From the NCBI GenBank assembly GCA_000513555.1, contig ALYD01000002.1, positions 62,001-126,000 on the forward strand: 64,000 nucleotides of DNA, written 5' to 3'. A program made the position numbers and the translations under genes. Each line of letters begins with the position of its first letter. The stretch's first letter is position 1. The stretch is from Lachnospiraceae bacterium JC7. Its GTDB lineage: Bacteria > Bacillota > Clostridia > Lachnospirales > Lachnospiraceae. Under the pieces are notes generated by a model. That model was not told the DNA's origin and did not search any database. It saw only the letters and a program-made list of their open reading frames with translations. Positions 51,213-59,476 of this stretch are shown one piece after another.

Positions 51213-53084
51213 TCACCCGCAGTATTCCCAGCTGTCACTGTATTCATCGTAACAGTACATGGAATCACTGTCTTCATCATAATAGTACATGCTGTCTGTC
51301 TCATCATCATACAGATAGAGATATCCGTCATCATAGCAGTACCATAGCTCCTCCTCATAGTCATAGATCCAGTCATCATAGCAATCATCAGTATCGTTGC
51401 AGTAATTTGAACCGTAGTATGAGTTGTTGCCACCATATAATCCGTTGTCATAATATGAGTTATAGCCCGGATCATATCCGTAGTTGTAACCATAGTTCCC
51501 ACCGTAACATGAGCTATAGTCATAACCATACTGGCAGGAACCGCCGTTACTGATATTGCAGCCGTACTCACTCTCGTAGTCTCCCCAGCCGCCCCAGTTG
51601 TTCTCAAAGCCATAATAATCGTAGTAATCATTATAACCGGAGCTGCTCACAAATCCCTTGAGCCAGTCTATATACTCATTATCCAGCCCGATATCACTGT
51701 AAACCTCTTTTAGCCGGTTATAAAACTCATAATCACCATAGGGAAGAGATACCGCAAGTCCCGTCAATTCGTTTTTATCCGATGTATGACCATAGTAGGC
51801 CACCGCCGCCTTCAGGGCAGAGATAAGATTCTTCGCCTCATCACTGTTTTTATCGATGCTCTCCACCAGCGCAAGGATATCGCTGATATAGTAATCCGCC
51901 AGTGTTACATAACTGTAATCAAAACCCCAGTTATCAAAGTAACTCCTGCCCTTGGCCTTGTGGACCTTACTGTAATTCTTCTTTAAAAGCGCAGCCTCAT
52001 TCTTATATGCAAACGCCTTCCATGCCTCAAAAAGATCCTTTGCTGTGGCGACATTGAAAAGTCCCACGCAGGCCGAACCGCCGCCGTAGCTGTTCTCGTT
52101 GTCGGAAATGATGGCGTCTACGATATATTTTCCGAGAAGAGGCGTTGCCATGCCGGGATCCTTCTCAAATTCCTTCATCCATCCTGTGTAGTCCCAGCCA
52201 AGTCCCGACTCAAAATCCTCTGACAAAAGGGCATACTTACAGTAGGGGGCCAGAGCATAGCAGGTCTCCATGCTGGCCATGATACAACAGTCCATGCCAA
52301 TGATATCGAAATGTACATCATCATTTTCCGAAAATGCTTCTGCCATCTCCGCTATGGTGAGGCTCTCTGTCTCGGACTGCCACTCATCATATCCGAAGCC
52401 ATAAACAGGCCCTCCACCATGATCCCAGAACAGGAACATGTAACGGTCTGCCGGGTACTCGGATTTACAGAAACCGATAAATTCGGACAAAGTTCTCTTA
52501 TCCGTACAGTCAAGCTGCCCCAGTCTGTCTCTTATGAGCCTGAGATCGCCGTTCTCTATCTTATAAGTCTGGGCACTTCTCGAAGATATACCGTAATCCT
52601 GCCAGCGTCTCGTTCCCATAGTCTGTATGATGACATTGACATTATCACCGATTCCTGAAGCGATCATTTCAGATATATCTACCGTCGCCTCTCCCGCCTC
52701 CGTCTCAAGATCCGAGCCGTTGACATATACCATGATGGTAGCCGACCTGGCACCTGTTCCCACAGAAACAGTATCCACATTTACAGCTCCCGAACTGCTG
52801 ACCTGTTCTTTATGATTCGACGTGCTCACCTGAGACTGAATCTGTTCCAGCATAGTCTTTTTTCCGGAAGTTCGTCCGCTCACCGTCCGTTCAGAAGCTG
52901 TCTGTCCTACTGCAGTCTGTTCTGATGCAGTTTGTCCTACCACAGTCTCTTTTTCGGTAGTCTGCTCAATCACCGTCTCTTCTGTGCTTTTCTCTTCACC
53001 ATCCGGCCAAAGCAGCAAAATGATGAACATGATACCTAAGGCTGCCAGTATGAAAATCACTATTTTCTTTATTTCTTTCCACAT
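51213..53084 (-). CDS. Clostripain-like (C11) cysteine protease with Tyr/Asp-rich tail
   Basis: 623 residues. One N-terminal transmembrane helix (7-26, IVIFILAALGIMFIILLLW), then a stalk of Thr/Gln/Glu-rich imperfect repeats of about ten residues (TVVGQTASEQ and relatives, 36-75). The C11 domain spans about 112-480, with catalytic His222 in FLFWDHGGG and Cys266 in IIGMDCCIMA. The last ~140 residues are extremely rich in Tyr, Asp, Asn, Gly, Trp and Cys without an obvious fold. The protein is probably a surface-anchored Arg- or Lys-specific protease whose tail could bind calcium (needed by clostripain) or be cleaved. It ends a leftward run of genes that includes a Nif11-like small protein. Confidence 0.9.
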   Translation of the reverse strand: MWKEIKKIVIFILAALGIMFIILLLWPDGEEKSTEETVIEQTTEKETVVGQTASEQTAVGQTASERTVSGRTSGKKTMLEQIQSQVSTSNHKEQVSSSGAVNVDTVSVGTGARSATIMVYVNGSDLETEAGEATVDISEMIASGIGDNVNVIIQTMGTRRWQDYGISSRSAQTYKIENGDLRLIRDRLGQLDCTDKRTLSEFIGFCKSEYPADRYMFLFWDHGGGPVYGFGYDEWQSETESLTIAEMAEAFSENDDVHFDIIGMDCCIMASMETCYALAPYCKYALLSEDFESGLGWDYTGWMKEFEKDPGMATPLLGKYIVDAIISDNENSYGGGSACVGLFNVATAKDLFEAWKAFAYKNEAALLKKNYSKVHKAKGRSYFDNWGFDYSYVTLADYYISDILALVESIDKNSDEAKNLISALKAAVAYYGHTSDKNELTGLAVSLPYGDYEFYNRLKEVYSDIGLDNEYIDWLKGFVSSSGYNDYYDYYGFENNWGGWGDYESEYGCNISNGGSCQYGYDYSSCYGGNYGYNYGYDPGYNSYYDNGLYGGNNSYYGSNYCNDTDDCYDDWIYDYEEELWYCYDDGYLYLYDDETDSMYYYDEDSDSMYCYDEYSDSWEYCG

Positions 53085-53187
53085 AACTCAACACCTCTAT
53101 ACTGAGAAAAGCTGTCATGAAGTGAGCTTCAAAATTCAACTCAGAATCATCCCTTTTAAGTCTAACTTTATTTCGATTTTTATTAAA

Positions 53188-53229
53188 GAAAAAACTGCCG
53201 CTTTAGAGAATTTTCTCTAAAACGACAGT
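53188..53229 (-). terminator. Terminator of acidic-protein gene
   Basis: ACTGCCGCTTTAGAGAA/TTCTCTAAAACGACAGT arms (17 bp with two mismatches), followed leftward by six T. Confidence 0.8.
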
Positions 53230-53249
53230 CTTTATGAAATCACGTTTTC

Positions 53250-53894
53250 TTATTCTTCTTCATCCGACTCTTCAAATTCCTGATCGCCAAAGTCGTCCTC
53301 ATCGAACTCTTCGCTGTCAAACTCCTCATCGTCGAACTCCTCGTCATCGAAGAACTCTTCATCATCAGGCTCATCAAAGATGGTCTCATAGTATCCCGCT
53401 GTCTCGAACCCGTCATCATCATGATCTGACAGCATCCATTCCATCATTTCTTCTATCTTGTCATGACTTCCGTCGAAGCGGTCATGCACGTAGAACAGCG
53501 AAAGAACATCCTGACTGAGCTCCATTCCCGGAATCTTATTATGGAATGTCTCTATCATGTTCCATAAATTCACTGAATCATCATACTCTATATCCATGAT
53601 AAGTACATTCAGTCTGTCCGGATTATAATAACAGTGGATCATACCTCCCACTGTATCCTCTCCAAAAAGATCCATGTATATCTGTCTCATGGCCTTTGCA
53701 TTGAGTTCATCAGCATCATTCAGGTACTTCTCGGGATTTTCAACAGCTACACGATAATGGCTGAAGGCTTCATTCTTCAGCTCCAAAAATTCAAGCGTAT
53801 CTGCTATCGCAGTCTCGATAGTCACATCATTCTGTTCTGTATATGATTTAAGGATCTGCATATACTCATCCGGGAATTCCATCTTAACACCCAT
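53250..53894 (-). CDS. Acidic protein of unknown function
   Basis: 214 residues; an internal ATG 12 bp later (MEFPDEYMQ) is also possible. Residues 1-145 look like a folded helical-mixed domain (QILKSYTEQNDVTIETAIADTLEFLEL; MIETFHNKIPGMELSQDVLSLFYVHDRFDG). The last ~45 residues are almost only Asp, Glu and Phe in repeats of DDEEF, which may bind cations or basic partners. No family recognised. It lies between the C11 protease and the Nif11-like gene on the same strand. Confidence 0.7.
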   Translation of the reverse strand: MGVKMEFPDEYMQILKSYTEQNDVTIETAIADTLEFLELKNEAFSHYRVAVENPEKYLNDADELNAKAMRQIYMDLFGEDTVGGMIHCYYNPDRLNVLIMDIEYDDSVNLWNMIETFHNKIPGMELSQDVLSLFYVHDRFDGSHDKIEEMMEWMLSDHDDDGFETAGYYETIFDEPDDEEFFDDEEFDDEEFDSEEFDEDDFGDQEFEESDEEE

Positions 53895-53966
53895 AATAAA
53901 CCTCCGATTTTATATATGTCTCTTTACACACTTTTATCATTTTGTGCGTATATTCTATATCTATAT

Positions 53967-54254
53967 TCACATACCTGCAAGCTCTGCCATGAACATATCA
54001 TAGTAGTCATCCTGTCCCTCAAGCTTAGGTGAATTCTCTCCGCCGCCGTTTGTGGATCTCTTGATGGCTGCATAAAATTCCTCTCCGTATGTGAGGATAT
54101 CCATCTCGTACAGCTCATAGCCCTCTTCACGGGCTATATCGCAAAAAATCGATAAAGGATTTTTCTCCTTCTGTGTATCCAGAAGTCTCTGCCTGAATGT
54201 TCTGTCCTCCAGGGCTTTCTTTCGAAGTGCCGCCATTACTGTCTCAACATCCAT
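53967..54254 (-). CDS. Nif11-like leader-type small protein
   Basis: 95 residues from the ATG at 54254 (after GGGAGG). Residues 1-50 match the pattern of Nif11-type leader domains: two amphipathic helices with LxxKxxxDxxFRQRLL and FCDIAREEGYELYEMDI. Then comes a short linker and an NGGG motif (69-72), the usual leader-cleavage signal of such precursors. The following 23 residues (ENSPKLEGQDDYYDMFMAELAGM) are acidic with no Cys, Ser only once, so if it is a peptide precursor the core is unusual. It may instead be a stand-alone regulator. No lanthipeptide or radical-SAM enzyme is nearby, but two peptidase genes are. Confidence 0.55.
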   Translation of the reverse strand: MDVETVMAALRKKALEDRTFRQRLLDTQKEKNPLSIFCDIAREEGYELYEMDILTYGEEFYAAIKRSTNGGGENSPKLEGQDDYYDMFMAELAGM

Positions 54255-54340
54255 AATAACCTCCCATTGTAAAACATCTCCCAAAATATATGTATCGATA
54301 CTCCCTTAACGATTTAAACATGATCCGGTCAAATTACAGA

Positions 54341-55189
54341 TCACTTCTCATCCAGCTTTTTCAGAACGTATCTGGTTATAGCCGCACCTATCAGACTGCC
54401 GATAGTAAGTGCTGTAGCTGCCAGAAAAGCCGGTTTTCTCACATCCGCTCTCACCGGTATCTCAAACTCTCCGCCGTTCTTGCAGATAAGTCCGATCTCT
54501 CCGTCCGCAATAAGATACGACTCTCCGTAAAGCATCTCCTTGTTTGATCCTGTATCCTTTCTGATATAGGCACCGTCAGTCAGACAGTAAAAAGCCCTGT
54601 TCATGCTGTCCGGATATGTGATCTCTTCGAACAGCTTTTTGCCGTCAAGTACTGAATCTATGGTCTGATTGTAGTGGGGAATGACATTGGTATCAGTGAG
54701 ACCGAGCCCCTCTATGAAACGTTCGTAATTTTCATCCTTGGCTTCTCCTGCAAGCTCCGGCTGGGCATAAACCACATCGGCGCAGTTCATGGTACCCGCA
54801 CTTATGCCGATTACTATGCCTCTGAAGCTTCTGATACGCTCCTTCAGATTTATCTTCCTGAACCAGGCATTTTCAGTAGGTACATGACCTCCCGCAAGTA
54901 TAACCACATCATAGCATCCGATGATCTCTACAGTCTTCTCGTCTCTTGCATCCAGAACATCGATCATGTCCATGCTGAGGCCTGATTTGTTGAAGGCGTC
55001 AAGGTAGGTCTGAGCTATGGCGCTGTTCATCTCTGCAGCCTTCGGATCTGACGAAACAAGGAGACATTTGCTGTGCTCCTTCCAGTCTTTCTTCAGTCTG
55101 TCCACGAAATTATTGCTGTTATCAAGTTTTTCAGGCAAGCCTGTCTTTCGATCGAACCCGCCCGGGGTAGATGTCAGATATATGATCAT
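54341..55189 (-). CDS. Peptidase E-like (S51) protein with C-terminal membrane helix
   Basis: 282 residues. The class I glutamine-amidotransferase-like fold of dipeptidase E: CYDVVILAGGHVPTENAWF near 90-108 and the nucleophile Ser in IVIGISAGTM near 125-134. The C-terminal ~25 residues are hydrophobic and basic (PAFLAATALTIGSLIGAAITRYVLKKL), a tail anchor not usual in PepE. It probably cleaves Asp-X dipeptides or acidic peptides. Start overlaps the stop of the upstream membrane-protein gene (ATGA), so the two are coupled. Confidence 0.82.
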   Translation of the reverse strand: MIIYLTSTPGGFDRKTGLPEKLDNSNNFVDRLKKDWKEHSKCLLVSSDPKAAEMNSAIAQTYLDAFNKSGLSMDMIDVLDARDEKTVEIIGCYDVVILAGGHVPTENAWFRKINLKERIRSFRGIVIGISAGTMNCADVVYAQPELAGEAKDENYERFIEGLGLTDTNVIPHYNQTIDSVLDGKKLFEEITYPDSMNRAFYCLTDGAYIRKDTGSNKEMLYGESYLIADGEIGLICKNGGEFEIPVRADVRKPAFLAATALTIGSLIGAAITRYVLKKLDEK

Positions 55190-55881
55190 TTAGAATATTT
55201 CCTCCAGGGTATTGGTATCATTCTATTATATCCCTTCATGATAAGCCATGATATCAGGTAATTTCCTACCAGAATGGCCATGGTCCAGAGCACGGATCTC
55301 ACCAGAGACTGCTCACGTACACGAAGGAAGAAATAAGGTCCATCGGCAAGTCCCGCCGCATTCATCGCTATAAGTATCACAGCATAGATAAGTGTAGGAA
55401 TTATAGCATAGACAGGCGCCTTCTTAGGAAGAGGCTCCGATATCTCCAGAAACAGAAAACTAAGCAGGGATAAAACGGGAGCCAGTACATGATCTATGGG
55501 ATGCACTCCCTTCAGGAGCTGGTCTGCGTAACCTTTCTTCGGTCCCAGAACAAAAAGCACCACCAGAAATGTAAGCATTAAACAACAGGTACTGATATAT
55601 CTTATCATAGTGATCCATCGGGGCATTTCCGATGACCCCTTATAATGCTGCATCATATAGGTGGAAACGAAGCCGCTGGTTCTGCCCTTGGACAGCGCCG
55701 GAAGCATGAACACCACGAAAAGTCCGCTTACTATGAGGCAGAGAACATTGGAACTGTCGGTATAATATATGAACATTTTTAGTCCGTCATGAACTCCGAA
55801 AGTGTAATTCAATCCTATAAGCTCCATCACCACCAGCATGATGTGAATAAACAGAGCCGTTCTCAGTTTCTTATTTTCCAT
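55186..55881 (-). CDS. Polytopic membrane protein of unknown function
   Basis: About 231 residues from the ATG at 55881; a TTG at 55890 is also possible. Six or seven hydrophobic segments. The first block ALFIHIMLVVMELIGLNYTFGVHDGLKMFIYYTDSSNVLC resembles Pr6Pr/FAR-17a-like proteins (a TDSSN motif after the second helix). No strong Shine-Dalgarno. It is coupled by ATGA overlap to the PepE-like gene. Confidence 0.75.
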   Translation of the reverse strand: MENKKLRTALFIHIMLVVMELIGLNYTFGVHDGLKMFIYYTDSSNVLCLIVSGLFVVFMLPALSKGRTSGFVSTYMMQHYKGSSEMPRWITMIRYISTCCLMLTFLVVLFVLGPKKGYADQLLKGVHPIDHVLAPVLSLLSFLFLEISEPLPKKAPVYAIIPTLIYAVILIAMNAAGLADGPYFFLRVREQSLVRSVLWTMAILVGNYLISWLIMKGYNRMIPIPWRKYSK

Positions 55882-55892
55882 TCTAAACAATC

Positions 55893-55917
55893 AAGGCCCG
55901 GCGGGTCCCCCGTCAGG
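55893..55917. terminator. GC-rich hairpin after AAA+ gene
   Basis: GGCCCGGCGGG and CCCGTCAGGCC pair with one or two mismatches around a 3-nt loop. It lies between the AAA+ gene and the membrane-protein start on the same strand and may be an attenuating terminator; the T stretch (TTGATTGTTT) is weak. Confidence 0.45.
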
Positions 55918-55941
55918 CCTCTCCTCCTTTTCGATCGGTTT

Positions 55942-56049
55942 TTATAGATATTTCAAAGTTACCGGCTGATAGATATGATACCCCACCTGAAGAGGCATGG
56001 GAAGTACTATATCTGCAAAGGTCTCCAGCCGTATCCTGTCTTTCCTCAA
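55942..56049 (-). CDS. Short possible ORF overlapping end of AAA+ gene
   Basis: 35 codons from a TTG that overlaps the AAA+ stop codon (TTTTGA). The composition is protein-like (RLETFADIVLPMPLQ, then YHIYQP). It could be a coupled microprotein or a gene remnant. No homologue is recognised and a TTG start is weak evidence. Confidence 0.25.
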   Translation of the reverse strand: MRKDRIRLETFADIVLPMPLQVGYHIYQPVTLKYL

Positions 56050-57596
56050 AACAGCAGCCTTCTCACTGTGTGGGCGTCAAATGTCACGTCCTTCACTCCG
56101 GTGGTCTCTATCTGGTAAAGTGCGTTGGCCGCAAGATGCTCTGCCGCCTGCTCCAGATCTCTGCATCCCGTCTGATTGCGATACTTTTCAAGTATCACAT
56201 CTATGGCCCTGTCCTCTACGACACACTCCTCCGGCCTCATACCCATTCGCTTCAGTACCTTCGGAAGTGAGAATTTCCTGAATATGATTCGTTTCTCCTC
56301 CGGCGTGTAATCCGGTATATCTATAACTGCAAATCTGCTCATGAGGGGATCTGAAATCCTGGACTTGTCATTGGCGGTAGCCACAGGATATACCCCGTTG
56401 GTCGGGATACGGCACTCGATATAATTATCCGTGTATCCTATATTATCAAGCAGCGTCAGCAGTGCATCCGCAGGATTTCCGTTCACACTGTTCTTATCGG
56501 CTTTATCCAGCTCATTTATTATAAAAACAATGTTGCTGGAGCCGCTTTGTGTAAATGCCTCCATTATGCGTCCGGCCTTGGCATTGGCATAAACCCGGGG
56601 ACTGCCGGTCAGAGCCTCGGAATCGTGGATGGCACTCATGTCGAGACTTGTCCATGGAAGTCTCAGGATCCGGGCTACCGCATAGGCAAGCTGGGACTTT
56701 CCGATGCCCGCAGGTCCCGCAAGGAGAAGACCGTAGGCAGGAAGGGTGTGGGTCCTGTTTATCTGGATAATGGTCTCCATGATGCGCTGCTTGACGCGCT
56801 CGAGACCAAAAAGCTCTTCGTCAAGGATCTGTCTCGCCCTGACGGGATCGATGGAGGCGAAATACTCACCCTTCCAATGTATATTCAGCACCATCTGGAG
56901 AGCTCTTTCCGCGTGGCGGCGCTCTTCCGGCGTGATGGTTGACGACTTGATCAGGTTAATGCTTCTGTCTGCCCATGCCTGCATGTTCTTCGGAAGTGTG
57001 TGTCTCGCGCAGGCAAGGTAATTGAGCATGGAGTTCAGGTCACGGAGATCCTGCTGTCCGGATTCTGCGGCCTCTTCTTCCATATCCTCATCCTCAGGCG
57101 CCTCGCTTTCGGAAAGCCTCTCTATCACCATCTGGAGAAACCTGTCACGTTCAGACTGGATCCCGGAACCGTCAGGAGTCACTGCCCTTATCTTATAGAC
57201 GCAGAAGCCTTCCTCACGGCTCTCTCCTGTGAGTCTCACGGATACATGATTTTCCCCGAGCCATTTCTCAAGCTCCACAAATCTCTTGTCTATGGTGAGG
57301 ATCTGATGGTTCAGGTCTCTGCCATCCTTGTCCAGGCCGCTGACATTGGCCTCTACCGTGCCTCCCGTATAGGCAAAGGATGTGCCGCGCAAGGGATTGA
57401 CAAAAACTCCCACAGCCTTCCGGGGAAGCTTTTCCGCTCCTTCCTCGAGGATCATGATGGGAGAATCCGGACTCATGATCTTATCATCCCGGGACACCAC
57501 CTGCCAGTTTTCCGTAACTCCGCCTTTTCCGGCCTCACCGGAGACTGCGTCTGTACCTTTTTCAACCTTGTTAAACTCAAATACCCTGTCCGCCAT
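56046..57596 (-). CDS. Lon-type AAA+ ATPase without protease domain
   Basis: 516 residues. Residues 1-~240 form an N-terminal region unlike Lon (strand-rich first half, acidic linker EDEDMEEEAAE near 168-178, helical part 185-240). From 253 the sequence follows the Lon ATPase: ILDEELFGLERVKQRIMETI, Walker A GPAGIGKS (294-301), Walker B-like IVFIINELDK (355-364), then the small alpha-domain ending at residue 516, exactly where the Ser-Lys protease domain of Lon would begin. The Walker B Asp is Asn361, while the catalytic Glu362 remains. It is probably an unfoldase or remodelling factor rather than a protease. MoxR-like ATPases are an alternative class. Confidence 0.8.
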   Translation of the reverse strand: MADRVFEFNKVEKGTDAVSGEAGKGGVTENWQVVSRDDKIMSPDSPIMILEEGAEKLPRKAVGVFVNPLRGTSFAYTGGTVEANVSGLDKDGRDLNHQILTIDKRFVELEKWLGENHVSVRLTGESREEGFCVYKIRAVTPDGSGIQSERDRFLQMVIERLSESEAPEDEDMEEEAAESGQQDLRDLNSMLNYLACARHTLPKNMQAWADRSINLIKSSTITPEERRHAERALQMVLNIHWKGEYFASIDPVRARQILDEELFGLERVKQRIMETIIQINRTHTLPAYGLLLAGPAGIGKSQLAYAVARILRLPWTSLDMSAIHDSEALTGSPRVYANAKAGRIMEAFTQSGSSNIVFIINELDKADKNSVNGNPADALLTLLDNIGYTDNYIECRIPTNGVYPVATANDKSRISDPLMSRFAVIDIPDYTPEEKRIIFRKFSLPKVLKRMGMRPEECVVEDRAIDVILEKYRNQTGCRDLEQAAEHLAANALYQIETTGVKDVTFDAHTVRRLLF

Positions 57597-57614
57597 AATT
57601 ATCTCCTATATTGC

Positions 57615-57645
57615 AAAAAAGAGGTTCCTTGGAACCTCTTTAAAA
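57615..57645. terminator. Bidirectional terminator after RraA-like gene
   Basis: A perfect AAAGAGGTTCC/GGAACCTCTTT stem with a two-base (TT) centre and A/T tracts; it ends the RraA-like transcript before the AAA+ gene. Confidence 0.88.
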
Positions 57646-57702
57646 ACTATATAAAAAACTTTTTACATCATACCATGGCAGTTTTCCAAAGTATAGACTT
57701 AT

Positions 57703-58377
57703 TCAGACTATAGTGCAGCCGATCTGCTCAAGTCTCTCCCATACAAAGTTCTGAGTCATGGAACCTGTCTCCTCAAGCTCCTTGAGAAGCATCTCTTCCT
57801 TCTGCTTTGTCTTGATGGTGTTTTTGTAGACTTCCTCAGCGAGCTCAGGCTTGATAAATACGATTCCGTCCTGATCACCTACTACGATGTCTCCCGGATT
57901 AACCAGCTGGCCTCCGCATACGATAGGAACATTGACCTCTCCCGGACCGTTGAAGAAAGGACCGTTAGGGCTAACTCCCTTTGCGAAAACAGGGAAATCA
58001 AGCTCTGAAAGCACCATACTGTCACGAAGGGCACCGTCACAGATTATTCCCGCAGCACCTGCCTTCATGGCATACTTTGTTGTGACCTCACCGATAACAG
58101 CTCTGTCCTCAAATCCACCTGCATCAATAACGATAACATCGCCAGGCTTAACATACTTAAGAGCAGCTCTGAACATAAGATTGTCTCCGTGAGGAAGCTT
58201 GATGGTAAATGCTGTACCTACAACAGTCTTTCCTGTGAATGATGAGATCTTATGAAAGACCGCCTGAGTTCTGGACATGTTATCATCAAGATCTGCAACC
58301 TGAAGTCCCTCAAAAAGCTCAACCAGTGACCTGTCAGGTCTCTTGAAATCTGTTATTATCTGACATCCTATAGACAT
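57703..58377 (-). CDS. RraA-family aldolase-like protein
   Basis: 224 residues of the RraA / 4-hydroxy-4-methyl-2-oxoglutarate aldolase family. Visible blocks: LQVADLDDNM near 27-36, PGDVIVIDAGGFEDRAVIGEVTTKYAMKAGAAGIICDGALRDS near 77-119 (with the Arg-Asp pair of the metal/substrate site), and VVGDQDGIVFI near 168. Members are aldolases or oxaloacetate decarboxylases acting on 2-oxoacids; the RNase E-inhibitor role is restricted to enterobacteria. It is divergent from a LysR gene that probably regulates it. Confidence 0.85.
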   Translation of the reverse strand: MSIGCQIITDFKRPDRSLVELFEGLQVADLDDNMSRTQAVFHKISSFTGKTVVGTAFTIKLPHGDNLMFRAALKYVKPGDVIVIDAGGFEDRAVIGEVTTKYAMKAGAAGIICDGALRDSMVLSELDFPVFAKGVSPNGPFFNGPGEVNVPIVCGGQLVNPGDIVVGDQDGIVFIKPELAEEVYKNTIKTKQKEEMLLKELEETGSMTQNFVWERLEQIGCTIV

Positions 58378-58552
58378 ATATTTTCTCCTTACTTATATAT
58401 AAAACTCTGTTTGGCGTTCTTACGGTGTCATACTATAGTTCTTTACATTTCATTTGAAAAATACAGCTTTTTTATATACTATTAGTTTTATTAATAATAT
58501 TGAACGCAATTTACATTTATTATAGCGATTGCCTATACAAAGAGGTCCTATC
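58378..58552. promoter_or_regulatory. Divergent control region with LysR-type site
   Basis: AT-rich. TATTAGTTTTATTAATA near 58480-58496 is a partial dyad with T-N11-A spacing, as expected for a LysR-type operator between a regulator and its divergent target. Confidence 0.4.
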
Positions 58553-59446
58553 ATGATCACCATAAAACAGATGAAATATTTCCTTTCCGTCTGCAGAACG
58601 GAAAATCTGAGTAAATCAGCCAAAGAGCTTTTCGTTTCCCAGCCGACACTGTCCGTTGCCATCAAGGAACTGGAACAGGAAACCTCTACCCACCTTTTCA
58701 TGCGAAAGGGAACCCATATAACATTGACAGAGGCCGGAAGAAAACTCAGAGACGAAATAAAAAAGATCATGGAGCACTACAACAAAATGAGCTCCATGAT
58801 CGAATCCGGCATATTAAGCACTGACTATCTCCGCCTTGGTTACTCCACCATCATCGGCAGCGAATCCCTGCCTCTTATATACAGAAAGTTCACCGAAAGC
58901 TATCCCTCCATCCATCTCGAGGTCTCAGAGGGAGCCGGATGGAACCTTCTACAGAAGCTTGATGAGGACGAGCTTGATGCAGTTCTTACTGTAGAGAATT
59001 ATTCTCAGGAAAGCCTTTGGAAGAAAAGATTTGAAACCAAAAAGATAAAGCCGTCTATCCTTGAGTACTGTGTAAGTGAAAAAAGTCCCCTTGCAGGCAA
59101 GGAGACTATAACACTTGAAGAGATCTCAAAGGAACCTCTCATTCTGTTCGATCAGGCCTTTCCTCTTTCCGGCACCATCGAAAATATCTTCAGTGAACGG
59201 GGCTATGACCTGAAGGTGGTTCTCAGGAGCTCCCAGATCTTCATGGTATCCCGTTTTATAGAGGAAGGGCTCGGAGGCGGTTTCCTCCCGGCATCGGCCT
59301 GCCGCGAGAATCTGAAGCTCGTTCCTCTGGACTGTCCCGAACTCACCCACTCTTCCGGCATGGAAGCAAGAGTCTACTGGAAAAAGCATTCTGCCCCTGA
59401 CCGGCCGCTCTCACTGTTCCTTGATCTTCTAGATTCCCTAATGTGA
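58553..59446 (+). CDS. LysR-family transcriptional regulator
   Basis: 297 residues from the ATG at 58553 (after AGAGG). The N-terminal winged helix-turn-helix (MKYFLSVCRTENLSKSAKELFVSQPTLSVAIKELEQE, about 6-45) is typical of LysR. The C-terminal half is a substrate-binding-protein-like effector domain (LRLGYSTIIGSESLPLIYRKF onward). It is divergently transcribed from the RraA-like gene and lies next to a sugar ABC transporter. Its inducer is probably a 2-oxoacid or sugar acid. Confidence 0.92.
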   Translation: MITIKQMKYFLSVCRTENLSKSAKELFVSQPTLSVAIKELEQETSTHLFMRKGTHITLTEAGRKLRDEIKKIMEHYNKMSSMIESGILSTDYLRLGYSTIIGSESLPLIYRKFTESYPSIHLEVSEGAGWNLLQKLDEDELDAVLTVENYSQESLWKKRFETKKIKPSILEYCVSEKSPLAGKETITLEEISKEPLILFDQAFPLSGTIENIFSERGYDLKVVLRSSQIFMVSRFIEEGLGGGFLPASACRENLKLVPLDCPELTHSSGMEARVYWKKHSAPDRPLSLFLDLLDSLM

Positions 59447-59476
59447 ATCAAAAGGGACAAAAGCCTATCATCCGCG

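Noticed and set aside
51191-51631. Met/Thr-rich frame overlapping the C11 protease tail
   Set aside because: It is the shifted frame of a repetitive Tyr/Asp tail (TAC/GAT codons), not an independent gene.
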